Below are positions 1-6,484 of a DNA stretch of 12,266 nucleotides, piece after piece. Position numbers and translations under genes: made by a program. Below the pieces are notes generated by a model. It was not told the origin of the DNA, searched no databases, and was given only the letters and a program-made list of their open reading frames with translations. Numbering within the stretch: position 1 is the stretch's first letter; the number at the start of each line of letters is the position of its first letter. The stretch is from JBCCFW01 sp039029535 (lineage in GTDB: Bacteria; Acidobacteriota; JBCCFW01): assembly GCA_039029535.1 (NCBI GenBank), contig JBCCFW010000209.1, positions 1-12,266 of the forward strand, written 5' to 3'.

Positions 1-3000
1 GCTGGCAACCGCGGTCGACGGTGGCGCCGTCGGGAAAGCGCAGGCCGGGTCGTCGGCTCACGTGGTCGTAGCCGGCCGACAGGGTCGTCAGCGAGCCGAC
101 GTAGACGTTGACCTCCGCGGCCGGGAGAGGCTCCCACGAGAGGCGAAGCGTGTCGTCGGTGTCGACTTCGCGAGCGACCCGGAGCACGGGATCGGGGAGC
201 TGGCCCACCGTGTCCTCGAACAGGACCGGGGACGAGAGACTGTCGCGACGACAGATCTCGTCATATGCGTAGATCTGGTAGTCGTGCACGCCGTCGAGGG
301 AAACCGTCTGGCCGTCCACGACCGGGTCGAGCCAGGGCGCGCTGTCCCGCCAGAGCTCGTAGCGACCGTCGACCGGGAAGCCGGGGTGGTCGATGAGCAC
401 GAGCGCCTCGCCCATGGTGCAGGCGTCGGCGTCGATGAGGGTCAGCGTGGCGGCCGGGGTGCGACCGCTCTCGTCGACGAGGAGCGAGACCCGGGAGTCC
501 GACACGATGCCGCAGTCTTCGTCGATGGCTCGGACCACGTACTCGTGCACGAGCTGGTCGTCGAGCGGCACGGGGGCGCCGCTCTCGAAGGGACTGAGGA
601 ACACGGCTCCATCGCGCCAGAGCTCGTAGCGACCCGCGCCGACGAAGCCCGGGTGGGTGAAGGTGACCACGCCCTCCCCGAGGTCGCAGAGATCCGCGTC
701 GTCGAACCGGACGATCACCGGAGCCTCGAGGCCACGCTCCACGTCGGCGAAGACGACGGGTGACGAGTCGACCTCGCTTCCACAGGTCTCGTCGATGCCA
801 CGGATGACGTAGACGTGCGGTGCGTCGTCACCGGGAGCGTGACGCACCGGCGAGGTCACGGGGTCCGCGACGACGAGCCCATCGACGACGAGGGCATGAC
901 GGTCGGCGCCGTCGTCCGTGAAGGCGATCTCGACCTCGCCGAGCGCGCACTCGTCGAGGTCGACGACGGTCGTGGTGGGCAGCGTGACCGCGACGCCCAG
1001 GTCGGCGATCGTCCTCTCGGTCGAGAGGGTCTCGAGCGGACAGTGAGGGTGACGTGCCCGGATCGCGTAGACGTGGTCGTCGGAGTCGCCCGGAAGGTGG
1101 ACGTGTGGCGACGTGACGTCGATGGCGACCACGATGCCGTCGACCAGGAGCTCGAAGACGACGTCGGTGGGGATGCCCGGATGCGTGAAGGTGATCGCGA
1201 TGCCGTCGCGGGCGCAGTCGGTGCGGTCGACGATCGAGACGAGCTCGGCCGCGTCGGGGACGAGGGCCTCCGTGGTCTCGATGGAGCGTCGGACCTGGTT
1301 GGTCTCCACGTTGCCGAGGCGATCCTCGGTGCGCACGAGGTAGTGGTAGCGCGTGCCCGGGGCGACGGTGACGTCGCGCCAGCTCTGCTCGCGGGTGCGT
1401 CCGACCACGGTGGTCGGTCCGGGGACGAAGTCGGCGGTCGTGCTGCGATGGATGACGTGCTCGACCGGTGGGCTCGCCCCGTCGTAGGCCCGGGCCCACT
1501 CGAGATCGACGGCCGGACAGCAGTCCGGGGTCGCGATCGGGCGCACGGCCTGGAGACCGACCGCGCCCGGATGGACGGGAGGCAGCGTGTCGGCGAGCTG
1601 GACGCCGGGAGCCAGCTCGACCTCGAAGACGTGGAGACCCTGGCCGGTGGACACGAGGATCTCGGTGCGGCCGTCGTCGTCGACGTCGACCACTTGCAGG
1701 CCGTTGGCGAGACCGGCGGGTCCCGCGAGCGGGGGGCTCTCCCAGACACGACAGGCGAGCGCCAGGTCGTGGATGCGCAGGCGCGACTCGTCCGTTCCGT
1801 CGAGAAGGGTGGTGAGCAGCAGCTCACGACCGCCGTCGTGATCCAGGTCGACGACGCGGAGCGCGTCGATCGAGCCGTCGGTGATCGGCTGCACGATGAA
1901 CACGTGGTACGCGTCGTGTGCGAGGCCGATCAGCACGCCGTCATCGGTACCCACGAGGATGTCGAGGTCGCTGTTACCGGTGAGGTCGAGGATCTCGATG
2001 GGACCGATCCCGGCGAGGGGCTCGGACAGCTCTTCGAGACCGGTCTCGCCGTCGAAGACCAGCAGGCGACCGGCATGGCTGGCGACGATCTCGCGAGGTG
2101 GGTCGGCGTCGACGGCTCCGATCGCGATGTCGACGACTCCGGCCGAGGAAGTGCCGAGGCTGGGTGTCCGCCAGCGCAGCTCGCCGGTGGCGGCGTCGAG
2201 GACGCGGAGGAACGTGCCCTCCGCCTCGGCGGTCTGACGTCCCGTTCCGACGACGAGGTCGAGGACGCCGTCTCGCTCGAGATCGCCGGCGACGATCATC
2301 GAGACCCACTCGCCGGGCCAGCCGTCGGTCTCCCATTGCATCTCGTGCGTCACCGCATCGAAGGCACGCACCCGCCCGGTGGTGCCGGTCGAGCCGTTGA
2401 CGACGTACTCCAGGGGGCGGTCGTCGTCGAGCTGGGCGAGCACCAGGCCCTGCGTGGGCATCTGGCCGTCGGTGAGGGCCGCCGAGGGGAGCTGCTCGTC
2501 CTGGCGTCGGTGGAGATCGGTCACGAAGACGAGGGCGCCGTCGCTGCCGGCGTCCGACCGGGACGAGACACGCAACACTTCTTGACGACCGTCGGCGTCG
2601 ACGTCGCCCACGCCGAAGCAGTGCATCGGGCCGTCGTTCTCGATGTTCTCCCACTCGAAGGTCTCGGTGGCGAGGTCGGCGACGTGGAGTCGATCGCTGC
2701 CAGCGTCGCCGAAGCCCGCTCCCCAGACGAGCTCGTTCGTGCAGTCGCCGTCGACGTCACCGATGGTGATGTTGGCGACCGAATGCTCGGGGTTGGGGAG
2801 CGAGCCGAGGGTGCTGCCGTCGATGGCGTCGCGGACCTGGACCTCACCGAGCTGGCCGTCACCGAGGAGGACCTCGGGCAGGGTGTCGCCATCGACGTCG
2901 TGAGCGAGGATCGCCGAGGTGTCGACGTTGTCGATGGAGAACTTGCGAGTCCGGGTGTCGGCATCGACCACGAAGAAGTCGCCGAACCTCTCCACGCCGA

Positions 3001-3904
3001 CGATCTCGTCTCGACCGTCGTCGTCGACGTCACCCGAGTCCACGTGGGTCCCGAAGCCGAGGGGCTCGATCCACTCGATGTCCCGAAGCTCGGTGTCGAT
3101 CATCCAGCCGTCGGCGTCGCGGCCGATGGCGATCTCGAGGGCGGGGTCGTCGTCGAAGTTTCCGGTCGTGAGGTCGGTGCCCCGAGCGTCGAGCACCCTC
3201 CACTCGAAGCTGGCCGAGCCGGCTTGGTAAACGAGGAGATCGTCGTCGTCGAAGACGAGGAGCTCGTCGAGGGGCGTGGCATCGATGTTCGCGACGTGCA
3301 GGCCGGCGGGATCCCTGGGTAGGTCGAGGACGAGCTCGTGCTCGAGCTCACCGGTCGTGGCGTCATGAACTGCGAGAGTCTTGTCCGTGAAGAGCACCGC
3401 GATCTCGACGCCTGGATCGCCGTCGAGCTCACCCACCGCGAGCTCGACGATGTTGCCGCCATCGAGGGGGAGGGCGATGCCGGCCTCGTGCCAGTGGACC
3501 TGCACGTAGTCGTCGCGGGCTGGAACCCAGCGCAGGACGTACCACGCCGAGGGGTGACCCACGACGATCTCGTCGACGCCGTTGCCGTCGACGTCCACCG
3601 TCTCGAGCCCCGTGACGCCGAGCTGCTGGCCGAAGGAGCCGATGACGGCGTCCGGTCGGAGGAGGCTCCCGTCGAGGAAGCGCTGGTTGTCCAGGTCGGG
3701 GTCGGGGATGCACTCGGGGTCGCCGTGGCGCTGCGGTGACAGGTCGGGGGGCGTCCACCGTCGGGTGGTCTCGGCGACGGCAGGCCGATGGGGTTGGGAC
3801 GCCATCGAAGGACGTGCCGCTGCGAGCCCGAAGACGACGGCGCAGGCCAGGAGCCAGCGAAGAGCGAGGGCGCGTCGTCGTGACGCACGGCGAGCGATGG
3901 TCAT
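1..3904 (-). CDS. Giant secreted FG-GAP/VCBS beta-propeller protein with Fn3-like and Cys-paired repeats (C-terminus cut by window edge)
   Basis: One frame stays open from the ATG at 3904-3902 to the left edge (1301 codons, no stop), so the C-terminus lies outside. GGGAGGGAGAC directly before the ATG is a good ribosome site. Residues 1-36 form a signal peptide: an Arg-rich start (RRASRRR), a hydrophobic core, and a likely cut near ARPSMA. Residues 100-755 carry 14 calcium-loop motifs of the DxDxDGxxE type (for example at 103, 292, 336, 383, 434, 740), 43-57 residues apart. This is the FG-GAP/integrin-type propeller pattern, and 14 blades would fit two seven-bladed propellers (inference). Residues about 775-875 look like a fibronectin-III domain. 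Residues 882-1226 are four ~88-residue repeats with Cys pairs 897/955, 986/1041, 1073/1131 and 1162/1218. Residues 1236-1301 begin another beta-sandwich with a NVYVGSL motif. It is probably a cell-surface or outer-membrane-exported binding protein. No catalytic motif is visible. Confidence 0.9.
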   Translation of the reverse strand, partial: MTIARRASRRRALALRWLLACAVVFGLAAARPSMASQPHRPAVAETTRRWTPPDLSPQRHGDPECIPDPDLDNQRFLDGSLLRPDAVIGSFGQQLGVTGLETVDVDGNGVDEIVVGHPSAWYVLRWVPARDDYVQVHWHEAGIALPLDGGNIVELAVGELDGDPGVEIAVLFTDKTLAVHDATTGELEHELVLDLPRDPAGLHVANIDATPLDELLVFDDDDLLVYQAGSASFEWRVLDARGTDLTTGNFDDDPALEIAIGRDADGWMIDTELRDIEWIEPLGFGTHVDSGDVDDDGRDEIVGVERFGDFFVVDADTRTRKFSIDNVDTSAILAHDVDGDTLPEVLLGDGQLGEVQVRDAIDGSTLGSLPNPEHSVANITIGDVDGDCTNELVWGAGFGDAGSDRLHVADLATETFEWENIENDGPMHCFGVGDVDADGRQEVLRVSSRSDAGSDGALVFVTDLHRRQDEQLPSAALTDGQMPTQGLVLAQLDDDRPLEYVVNGSTGTTGRVRAFDAVTHEMQWETDGWPGEWVSMIVAGDLERDGVLDLVVGTGRQTAEAEGTFLRVLDAATGELRWRTPSLGTSSAGVVDIAIGAVDADPPREIVASHAGRLLVFDGETGLEELSEPLAGIGPIEILDLTGNSDLDILVGTDDGVLIGLAHDAYHVFIVQPITDGSIDALRVVDLDHDGGRELLLTTLLDGTDESRLRIHDLALACRVWESPPLAGPAGLANGLQVVDVDDDGRTEILVSTGQGLHVFEVELAPGVQLADTLPPVHPGAVGLQAVRPIATPDCCPAVDLEWARAYDGASPPVEHVIHRSTTADFVPGPTTVVGRTREQSWRDVTVAPGTRYHYLVRTEDRLGNVETNQVRRSIETTEALVPDAAELVSIVDRTDCARDGIAITFTHPGIPTDVVFELLVDGIVVAIDVTSPHVHLPGDSDDHVYAIRARHPHCPLETLSTERTIADLGVAVTLPTTTVVDLDECALGEVEIAFTDDGADRHALVVDGLVVADPVTSPVRHAPGDDAPHVYVIRGIDETCGSEVDSSPVVFADVERGLEAPVIVRFDDADLCDLGEGVVTFTHPGFVGAGRYELWRDGAVFLSPFESGAPVPLDDQLVHEYVVRAIDEDCGIVSDSRVSLLVDESGRTPAATLTLIDADACTMGEALVLIDHPGFPVDGRYELWRDSAPWLDPVVDGQTVSLDGVHDYQIYAYDEICRRDSLSSPVLFEDTVGQLPDPVLRVAREVDTDDTLRLSWEPLPAAEVNVYVGSLTTLSAGYDHVSRRPGLRFPDGATVDRGCQ
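348..634 (-). repeat. 20-bp exact repeat marking duplicated Cys-paired domains
   Basis: The same 20 bases (cgccagagctcgtagcgacc on the plus strand) occur at 348-367 and 615-634, 267 bp (89 codons) apart and in the same frame. On the coding strand they encode the GRYELWRD stretch at residues 1091 and 1180 of the secreted protein. The spacing matches the 87-89 residue protein repeat, so this is a trace of tandem domain duplication within the gene, not a mobile or regulatory repeat. Confidence 0.8.
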
Positions 3905-3917
3905 GTCTCCCTCCCGT

Positions 3918-3938
3918 GCCGTGCAGATCGAGCACGGC
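3918..3938 (-). other. Perfect hairpin in the 5' leader of the giant secreted-protein gene
   Basis: GCCGTGC and GCACGGC arms (7 bp, no mismatch) enclose a 7-base loop, TCGATCT. It lies between the argF terminator and the ribosome site of the downstream gene, ending 13 bases before the ATG. It could protect or tune the leader mRNA, act as a protein-binding dyad, or be a second GC-rich stop for readthrough. The sequence does not decide between these. Confidence 0.5.
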
Positions 3939-3945
3939 GAGACGC

Positions 3946-3980
3946 AAAAAAAGGCCTCCAGAGCATCGCACCTGGAGACC
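3946..3980 (-). terminator. Rho-independent terminator downstream of argF
   Basis: On the minus strand, arms GGTCTCCAG and CTGGAGGCC (9 pairs, one G-U) enclose a 10-base loop. Seven T residues (A run at 3946-3952 on the plus strand) follow directly. This is the textbook intrinsic terminator form and it lies 68 bases after the argF stop. It separates argF from the secreted-protein gene on the same strand, although only 41 bases remain between the T run and that gene's start codon. Confidence 0.85.
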
Positions 3981-4009
3981 GAGGAGGCCACTGGGGGCGC
4001 TCGCGTCGA

Positions 4010-4041
4010 GCCGGGTCGCCTACCTGGAGGGCCGACCCGGC
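4010..4041 (-). other. 9-bp perfect inverted repeat just after the argF stop
   Basis: Arms GCCGGGTCG (4010-4018) and CGACCCGGC (4033-4041) are exact reverse complements with a 14-base loop, starting seven bases after the argF stop codon. There is no T run. It probably stabilises the 3' end of the argF mRNA or works in tandem with the intrinsic terminator at 3946-3980. Confidence 0.55.
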
Positions 4042-4048
4042 AGCCTGC

Positions 4049-4984
4049 TCAACTCCAGCTCTCCGCGCCCAGCAGCAGCAGGAGCAGCGCCTTCTGCGCG
4101 TGGAGGCGGTTTTCGGCCTGGTCGAAGACGACAGACTGCTTGCCGTCCATGACCTCGTCGGTGACCTCGTCACCGCGGTGGGCAGGCAGGCAGTGCATGA
4201 AGATCGCGCCGTCGTTGGCCTGGGCCATGAGGTCGTCGTTGACCTGGAAGTCGGAGAGGAGCTGGATGAGCCGCTTGGCCTCCTCCTCCTCGCCCATGCT
4301 CACCCACGTGTCGGTGTAGACGACGTCGGCTCCCTCGACCGCCTTGGGGCTGGTGTCGATGCCGACCGAGGTGCCGGCCGCGGCAGCGTCGGCCCTGGCC
4401 TGCTCGAACACGTGGGCGTTCGGCGGCAGCTCTGCCGGGCAGGCACAGACGACGTCCATGCCAGCCCGCGGACCGGCCAACAGCAGCGAGTGCGCCACGT
4501 TGTTGCCGGCACCGACATACACGAGCTTCTTGCCCTGGGTCGTGCCCTGGTGCTCGCGGATGGTCTGGAGGTCGGCCAGCGCCTGGCAGGGGTGGTACAT
4601 GTCGGTCAGCGCGTTCACGACCGGGATGGAGCCGTGCTCGGCGAGCCCGTCGACCTGCGACTGCGCGAAGGTCCGCATGACGATGGCGTGGACGTAGCGC
4701 GACAGGACCTTGGCCGTGTCGTGCGTGGTCTCGCCACGGCCCATCTGCATGCCGGTGCCGCCGCCCGTCGAGAGGTTGAGCGCCTGCGCGCCGAGCTGGT
4801 TGATGCCGACCTCGAAGGAGATCCGCGTGCGCGTCGACTGCTTCGCGAAGATCATCGCGATCGACTTGCCGGCGAGGGCGGAGGAGTAGTCGCCCGGGCT
4901 CGACTTGACCTTCGCGGCCAGGTCGAGGAGGTGAGTGGTTTCTTGCGGGTTCAGGTCGAGCAGGCTGCGCAGGTGTCGGGTCAT
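4049..4984 (-). CDS. argF: Ornithine carbamoyltransferase (ArgF / catabolic ArcB)
   Basis: The 311-residue protein has the usual family length. The ATG at 4984 opens MTRHLRSLLDL, where the conserved fold begins, and a TGGAG ribosome site lies 8 bases upstream. The N-terminal carbamoyl-phosphate domain carries STRTR at 50-54, RGE..HDTA at 83-91 and HPCQALAD at 131-138. The C-terminal ornithine domain has DTWVSMG at 225-231, HCLPAHRG at 264-271 and FDQAENRLHAQKALL at 287-301. These identify the enzyme as using ornithine rather than aspartate. In biosynthesis it makes citrulline; in the arginine deiminase pathway it runs in reverse, releasing ornithine and carbamoyl phosphate. Its place 147 bp from divergent arcA-arcC suggests the catabolic role (arcB), but sequence alone does not separate the two and it may serve both. 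It is cytoplasmic, expected to be a trimer or dodecamer from the family, and followed by its own terminator. Confidence 0.95.
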   Translation of the reverse strand: MTRHLRSLLDLNPQETTHLLDLAAKVKSSPGDYSSALAGKSIAMIFAKQSTRTRISFEVGINQLGAQALNLSTGGGTGMQMGRGETTHDTAKVLSRYVHAIVMRTFAQSQVDGLAEHGSIPVVNALTDMYHPCQALADLQTIREHQGTTQGKKLVYVGAGNNVAHSLLLAGPRAGMDVVCACPAELPPNAHVFEQARADAAAAGTSVGIDTSPKAVEGADVVYTDTWVSMGEEEEAKRLIQLLSDFQVNDDLMAQANDGAIFMHCLPAHRGDEVTDEVMDGKQSVVFDQAENRLHAQKALLLLLLGAESWS

Positions 4985-4998
4985 GAACGGGGCTCCAG

Positions 4999-5012
4999 GG
5001 AAGGCTCCTTCC
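4999..5012. promoter_or_regulatory. Small dyad in the argF leader
   Basis: GGAAGG-CT-CCTTCC is a perfect 6+6 bp inverted repeat with a 2-base centre, ending 15 bases before the argF start. It could be a compact operator. In the argF mRNA it would form a 5-bp hairpin with a 4-base loop, which includes an AAGGAG that might otherwise serve as a decoy ribosome site. Weak evidence from one short dyad only. Confidence 0.25.
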
Positions 5013-5056
5013 GGACGGATGGGCGGCCAGAAGGTAACGGAAGACGCACCCCGAGG

Positions 5057-5092
5057 GAACCCCGGAGGGAGACCTCGTGAGAACCCCGGAGG
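5057..5092. repeat. 12-bp direct repeat in the argF/arcA divergent control region
   Basis: GAACCCCGGAGG occurs exactly twice, at 5057-5068 and 5081-5092, with a 12-base gap, so equivalent positions are 24 bp apart. A degenerate third copy (caccccgaggg) begins near 5048. The copies lie just upstream of the arcA promoter-like -35 box and near where a -35 box for argF would fall, so they are candidate binding sites for a shared regulator. No known operator consensus is recognised. G+C-rich DNA raises the chance of accidental repeats. Confidence 0.4.
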
Positions 5093-5097
5093 AGCGC

Positions 5098-5126
5098 TTG
5101 ACAGGGTGCAGGTCCCGAGCCACGTT
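5098..5126 (+). promoter_or_regulatory. Probable promoter of arcA giving a leaderless mRNA
   Basis: A perfect TTGACA (5098-5103) is followed after exactly 17 bases by CACGTT (5121-5126), which keeps the two most conserved -10 positions (A2, T6). Transcription would then begin at or within a base or two of the arcA ATG at 5132. An in-frame TAG at 5126-5128 rules out an earlier arcA start, and no ribosome site stands in front of the ATG. Both facts fit a leaderless transcript. Confidence 0.5.
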
Positions 5127-5131
5127 AGGCG

Positions 5132-6484
5132 ATGGGATCCACTAGCCAGCAGGGCGACCGCGAGCAGGTCGCCATCTCCGTCGACAACGAGATCGGACAC
5201 CTCCGTCGAGTGCTCGTGCACCGGCCCGGGGCCGAGATCCTCCAGATGACGCAGCACGACCTCGAGCGGCTGCTCTTCGACGACATCCTCTCGGCGCCCG
5301 AGGCCGCCCGCGAGCACGACCTGCTCGTCGAGATCCTCCAGGCAGGGGGTGCCGAGACGCTCGAGGTCCTCGACCTCTTGACCTCGGCGTTGGCCACGGC
5401 GCCCGCCGAGGCGACCCGCACCCTGCTCGACCGGGTCTGCGCCCTCGGCGGGGCCCCCGAGCTCGCCGAGCTCATCGCCGACTGGGAGCCCGAACGGCTG
5501 GCCCGCGCTCTCGTCGAGGGCCTTCACTGGGACGACCTCGCCGACGCGCCCTTGTCGCTGGCTCGTGTTCGCAACCGCTTGCAGGGCGTCACCCGTCGCG
5601 CGCTCCGGCCCGTGCCGAACCTCATGTTCATGCGCGATCCGTGCATGTCCGTTCACGACCACTTCGTCGTCGGTCGAATGGCCCGGTCCGCTCGCGCCCG
5701 CGAGCCGCTCCTCGTGTCCTTCGCGCTCGAGCACGGTGCGCCCATCGGGGCGGAGGCCCTCTGCTTCGCCGCGGACGACGCCCACCTGCCGCCCAGCTTG
5801 CGGTCGCTCGAGGGCGGCGACCTGCTCGTCCTTTCCGAGCGCACGCTCATGGTCGGTTGTTCGGAGCGGACGACACCCCAGACCATTCAGCGTCTGGCCG
5901 ACGAGTCGTTGTTTGCCGCGCACCCCGGGCTCGAGACGATCTACGTCGTCATGATGCCGGAGGAGCGCTCGGTCATGCACCTCGACACCATCCTCACCCA
6001 GGTCGACCGCGACCTCTTCATCGGTCATGAGCCGCTCATGGTCGGCAGCCGCGATCGTCCCGGCAGCCCCGTGGCGCGGCTGACCCGCGATCGGCCGCCC
6101 GAGGCCCTGTCGCGGGCGAGCGTGCTCGACGTGCTGCGCGACGAGATGGGAGCCCAGACCAAGCTCGTTCCTTGTGGGGGCGACGAGCCGCTCCACCAGG
6201 AGCGCGAGCAGTGGACCGACGGTGCCAACGCGGTCTGCGTGAGCCCGGGGAAGATCATCCTCTACTCACGCAACCGACGGACCATCGCCGCCCTGGCCGA
6301 GCACGGCTTCGAAGAGATCCGAATGAGCGTCGTGCTGCCGGCCGACGAACGAAAGGAGCTCCTCGCGACGGGGATGGAGCGCGATCGCGCCGTCTTCTCG
6401 TTCTCGGGGAGTGAGCTGTCACGCGCCCGGGGAGGGGGCCGCTGCCTGACCATGCCCCTCGCCCGAGAAGGAGTCCCCGCGTGA
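5132..6484 (+). CDS. arcA: Arginine deiminase
   Basis: This cytoplasmic guanidino-group hydrolase converts arginine to citrulline and ammonia, the first step of the arginine deiminase pathway. The 450-residue protein has the family N-terminus (SVDNEIGHLRRVLVHRPGAE, 16-35) and PNLMFMRDP (162-170). EGGD (227-230), HLDT (283-286), EREQWTDGAN (357-366) and GGGRCLTMPL (434-443) follow. The catalytic set is complete: Asp169, Glu227, His283 and Cys438, in the order known for this family. It is some 30 residues longer than well-known arginine deiminases, with extra sequence probably in the helical insert (about 84-145). An in-frame stop six bases upstream fixes ATG 5132 as the earliest start. No ribosome site precedes it, so leaderless translation is likely. 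It overlaps carbamate kinase by four bases and forms an operon with it, divergent from argF. Confidence 0.95.
   Translation: MGSTSQQGDREQVAISVDNEIGHLRRVLVHRPGAEILQMTQHDLERLLFDDILSAPEAAREHDLLVEILQAGGAETLEVLDLLTSALATAPAEATRTLLDRVCALGGAPELAELIADWEPERLARALVEGLHWDDLADAPLSLARVRNRLQGVTRRALRPVPNLMFMRDPCMSVHDHFVVGRMARSARAREPLLVSFALEHGAPIGAEALCFAADDAHLPPSLRSLEGGDLLVLSERTLMVGCSERTTPQTIQRLADESLFAAHPGLETIYVVMMPEERSVMHLDTILTQVDRDLFIGHEPLMVGSRDRPGSPVARLTRDRPPEALSRASVLDVLRDEMGAQTKLVPCGGDEPLHQEREQWTDGANAVCVSPGKIILYSRNRRTIAALAEHGFEEIRMSVVLPADERKELLATGMERDRAVFSFSGSELSRARGGGRCLTMPLAREGVPA

Noticed and set aside
62..763. 233-codon plus-strand open frame
   Set aside because: It is antisense to the Cys-paired repeats of the same secreted protein and arises from the same codon mirror effect. 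No ribosome site or recognisable domain.
815..3322. 835-codon plus-strand open frame opposite the giant secreted-protein gene
   Set aside because: Its product is a low-complexity Val/Asp/Glu/Gly string with no fold signature. The codons dominating the real gene (GAC/GTC, GAG/CTC) are each other's reverse complements, so the opposite strand stays open by chance. The minus frame has a signal peptide and clear repeats.
4985..5131. ArgR-type operator
   Set aside because: No AT-rich TGAAT/ATTCA dyad is present in this G+C-rich gap.
4985..6196. N-terminal extension of argF across the divergent region into arcA
   Set aside because: The extended product is antisense to arcA and unlike any carbamoyltransferase N-terminus. 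The conserved protein starts at the ATG at 4984 with a ribosome site.
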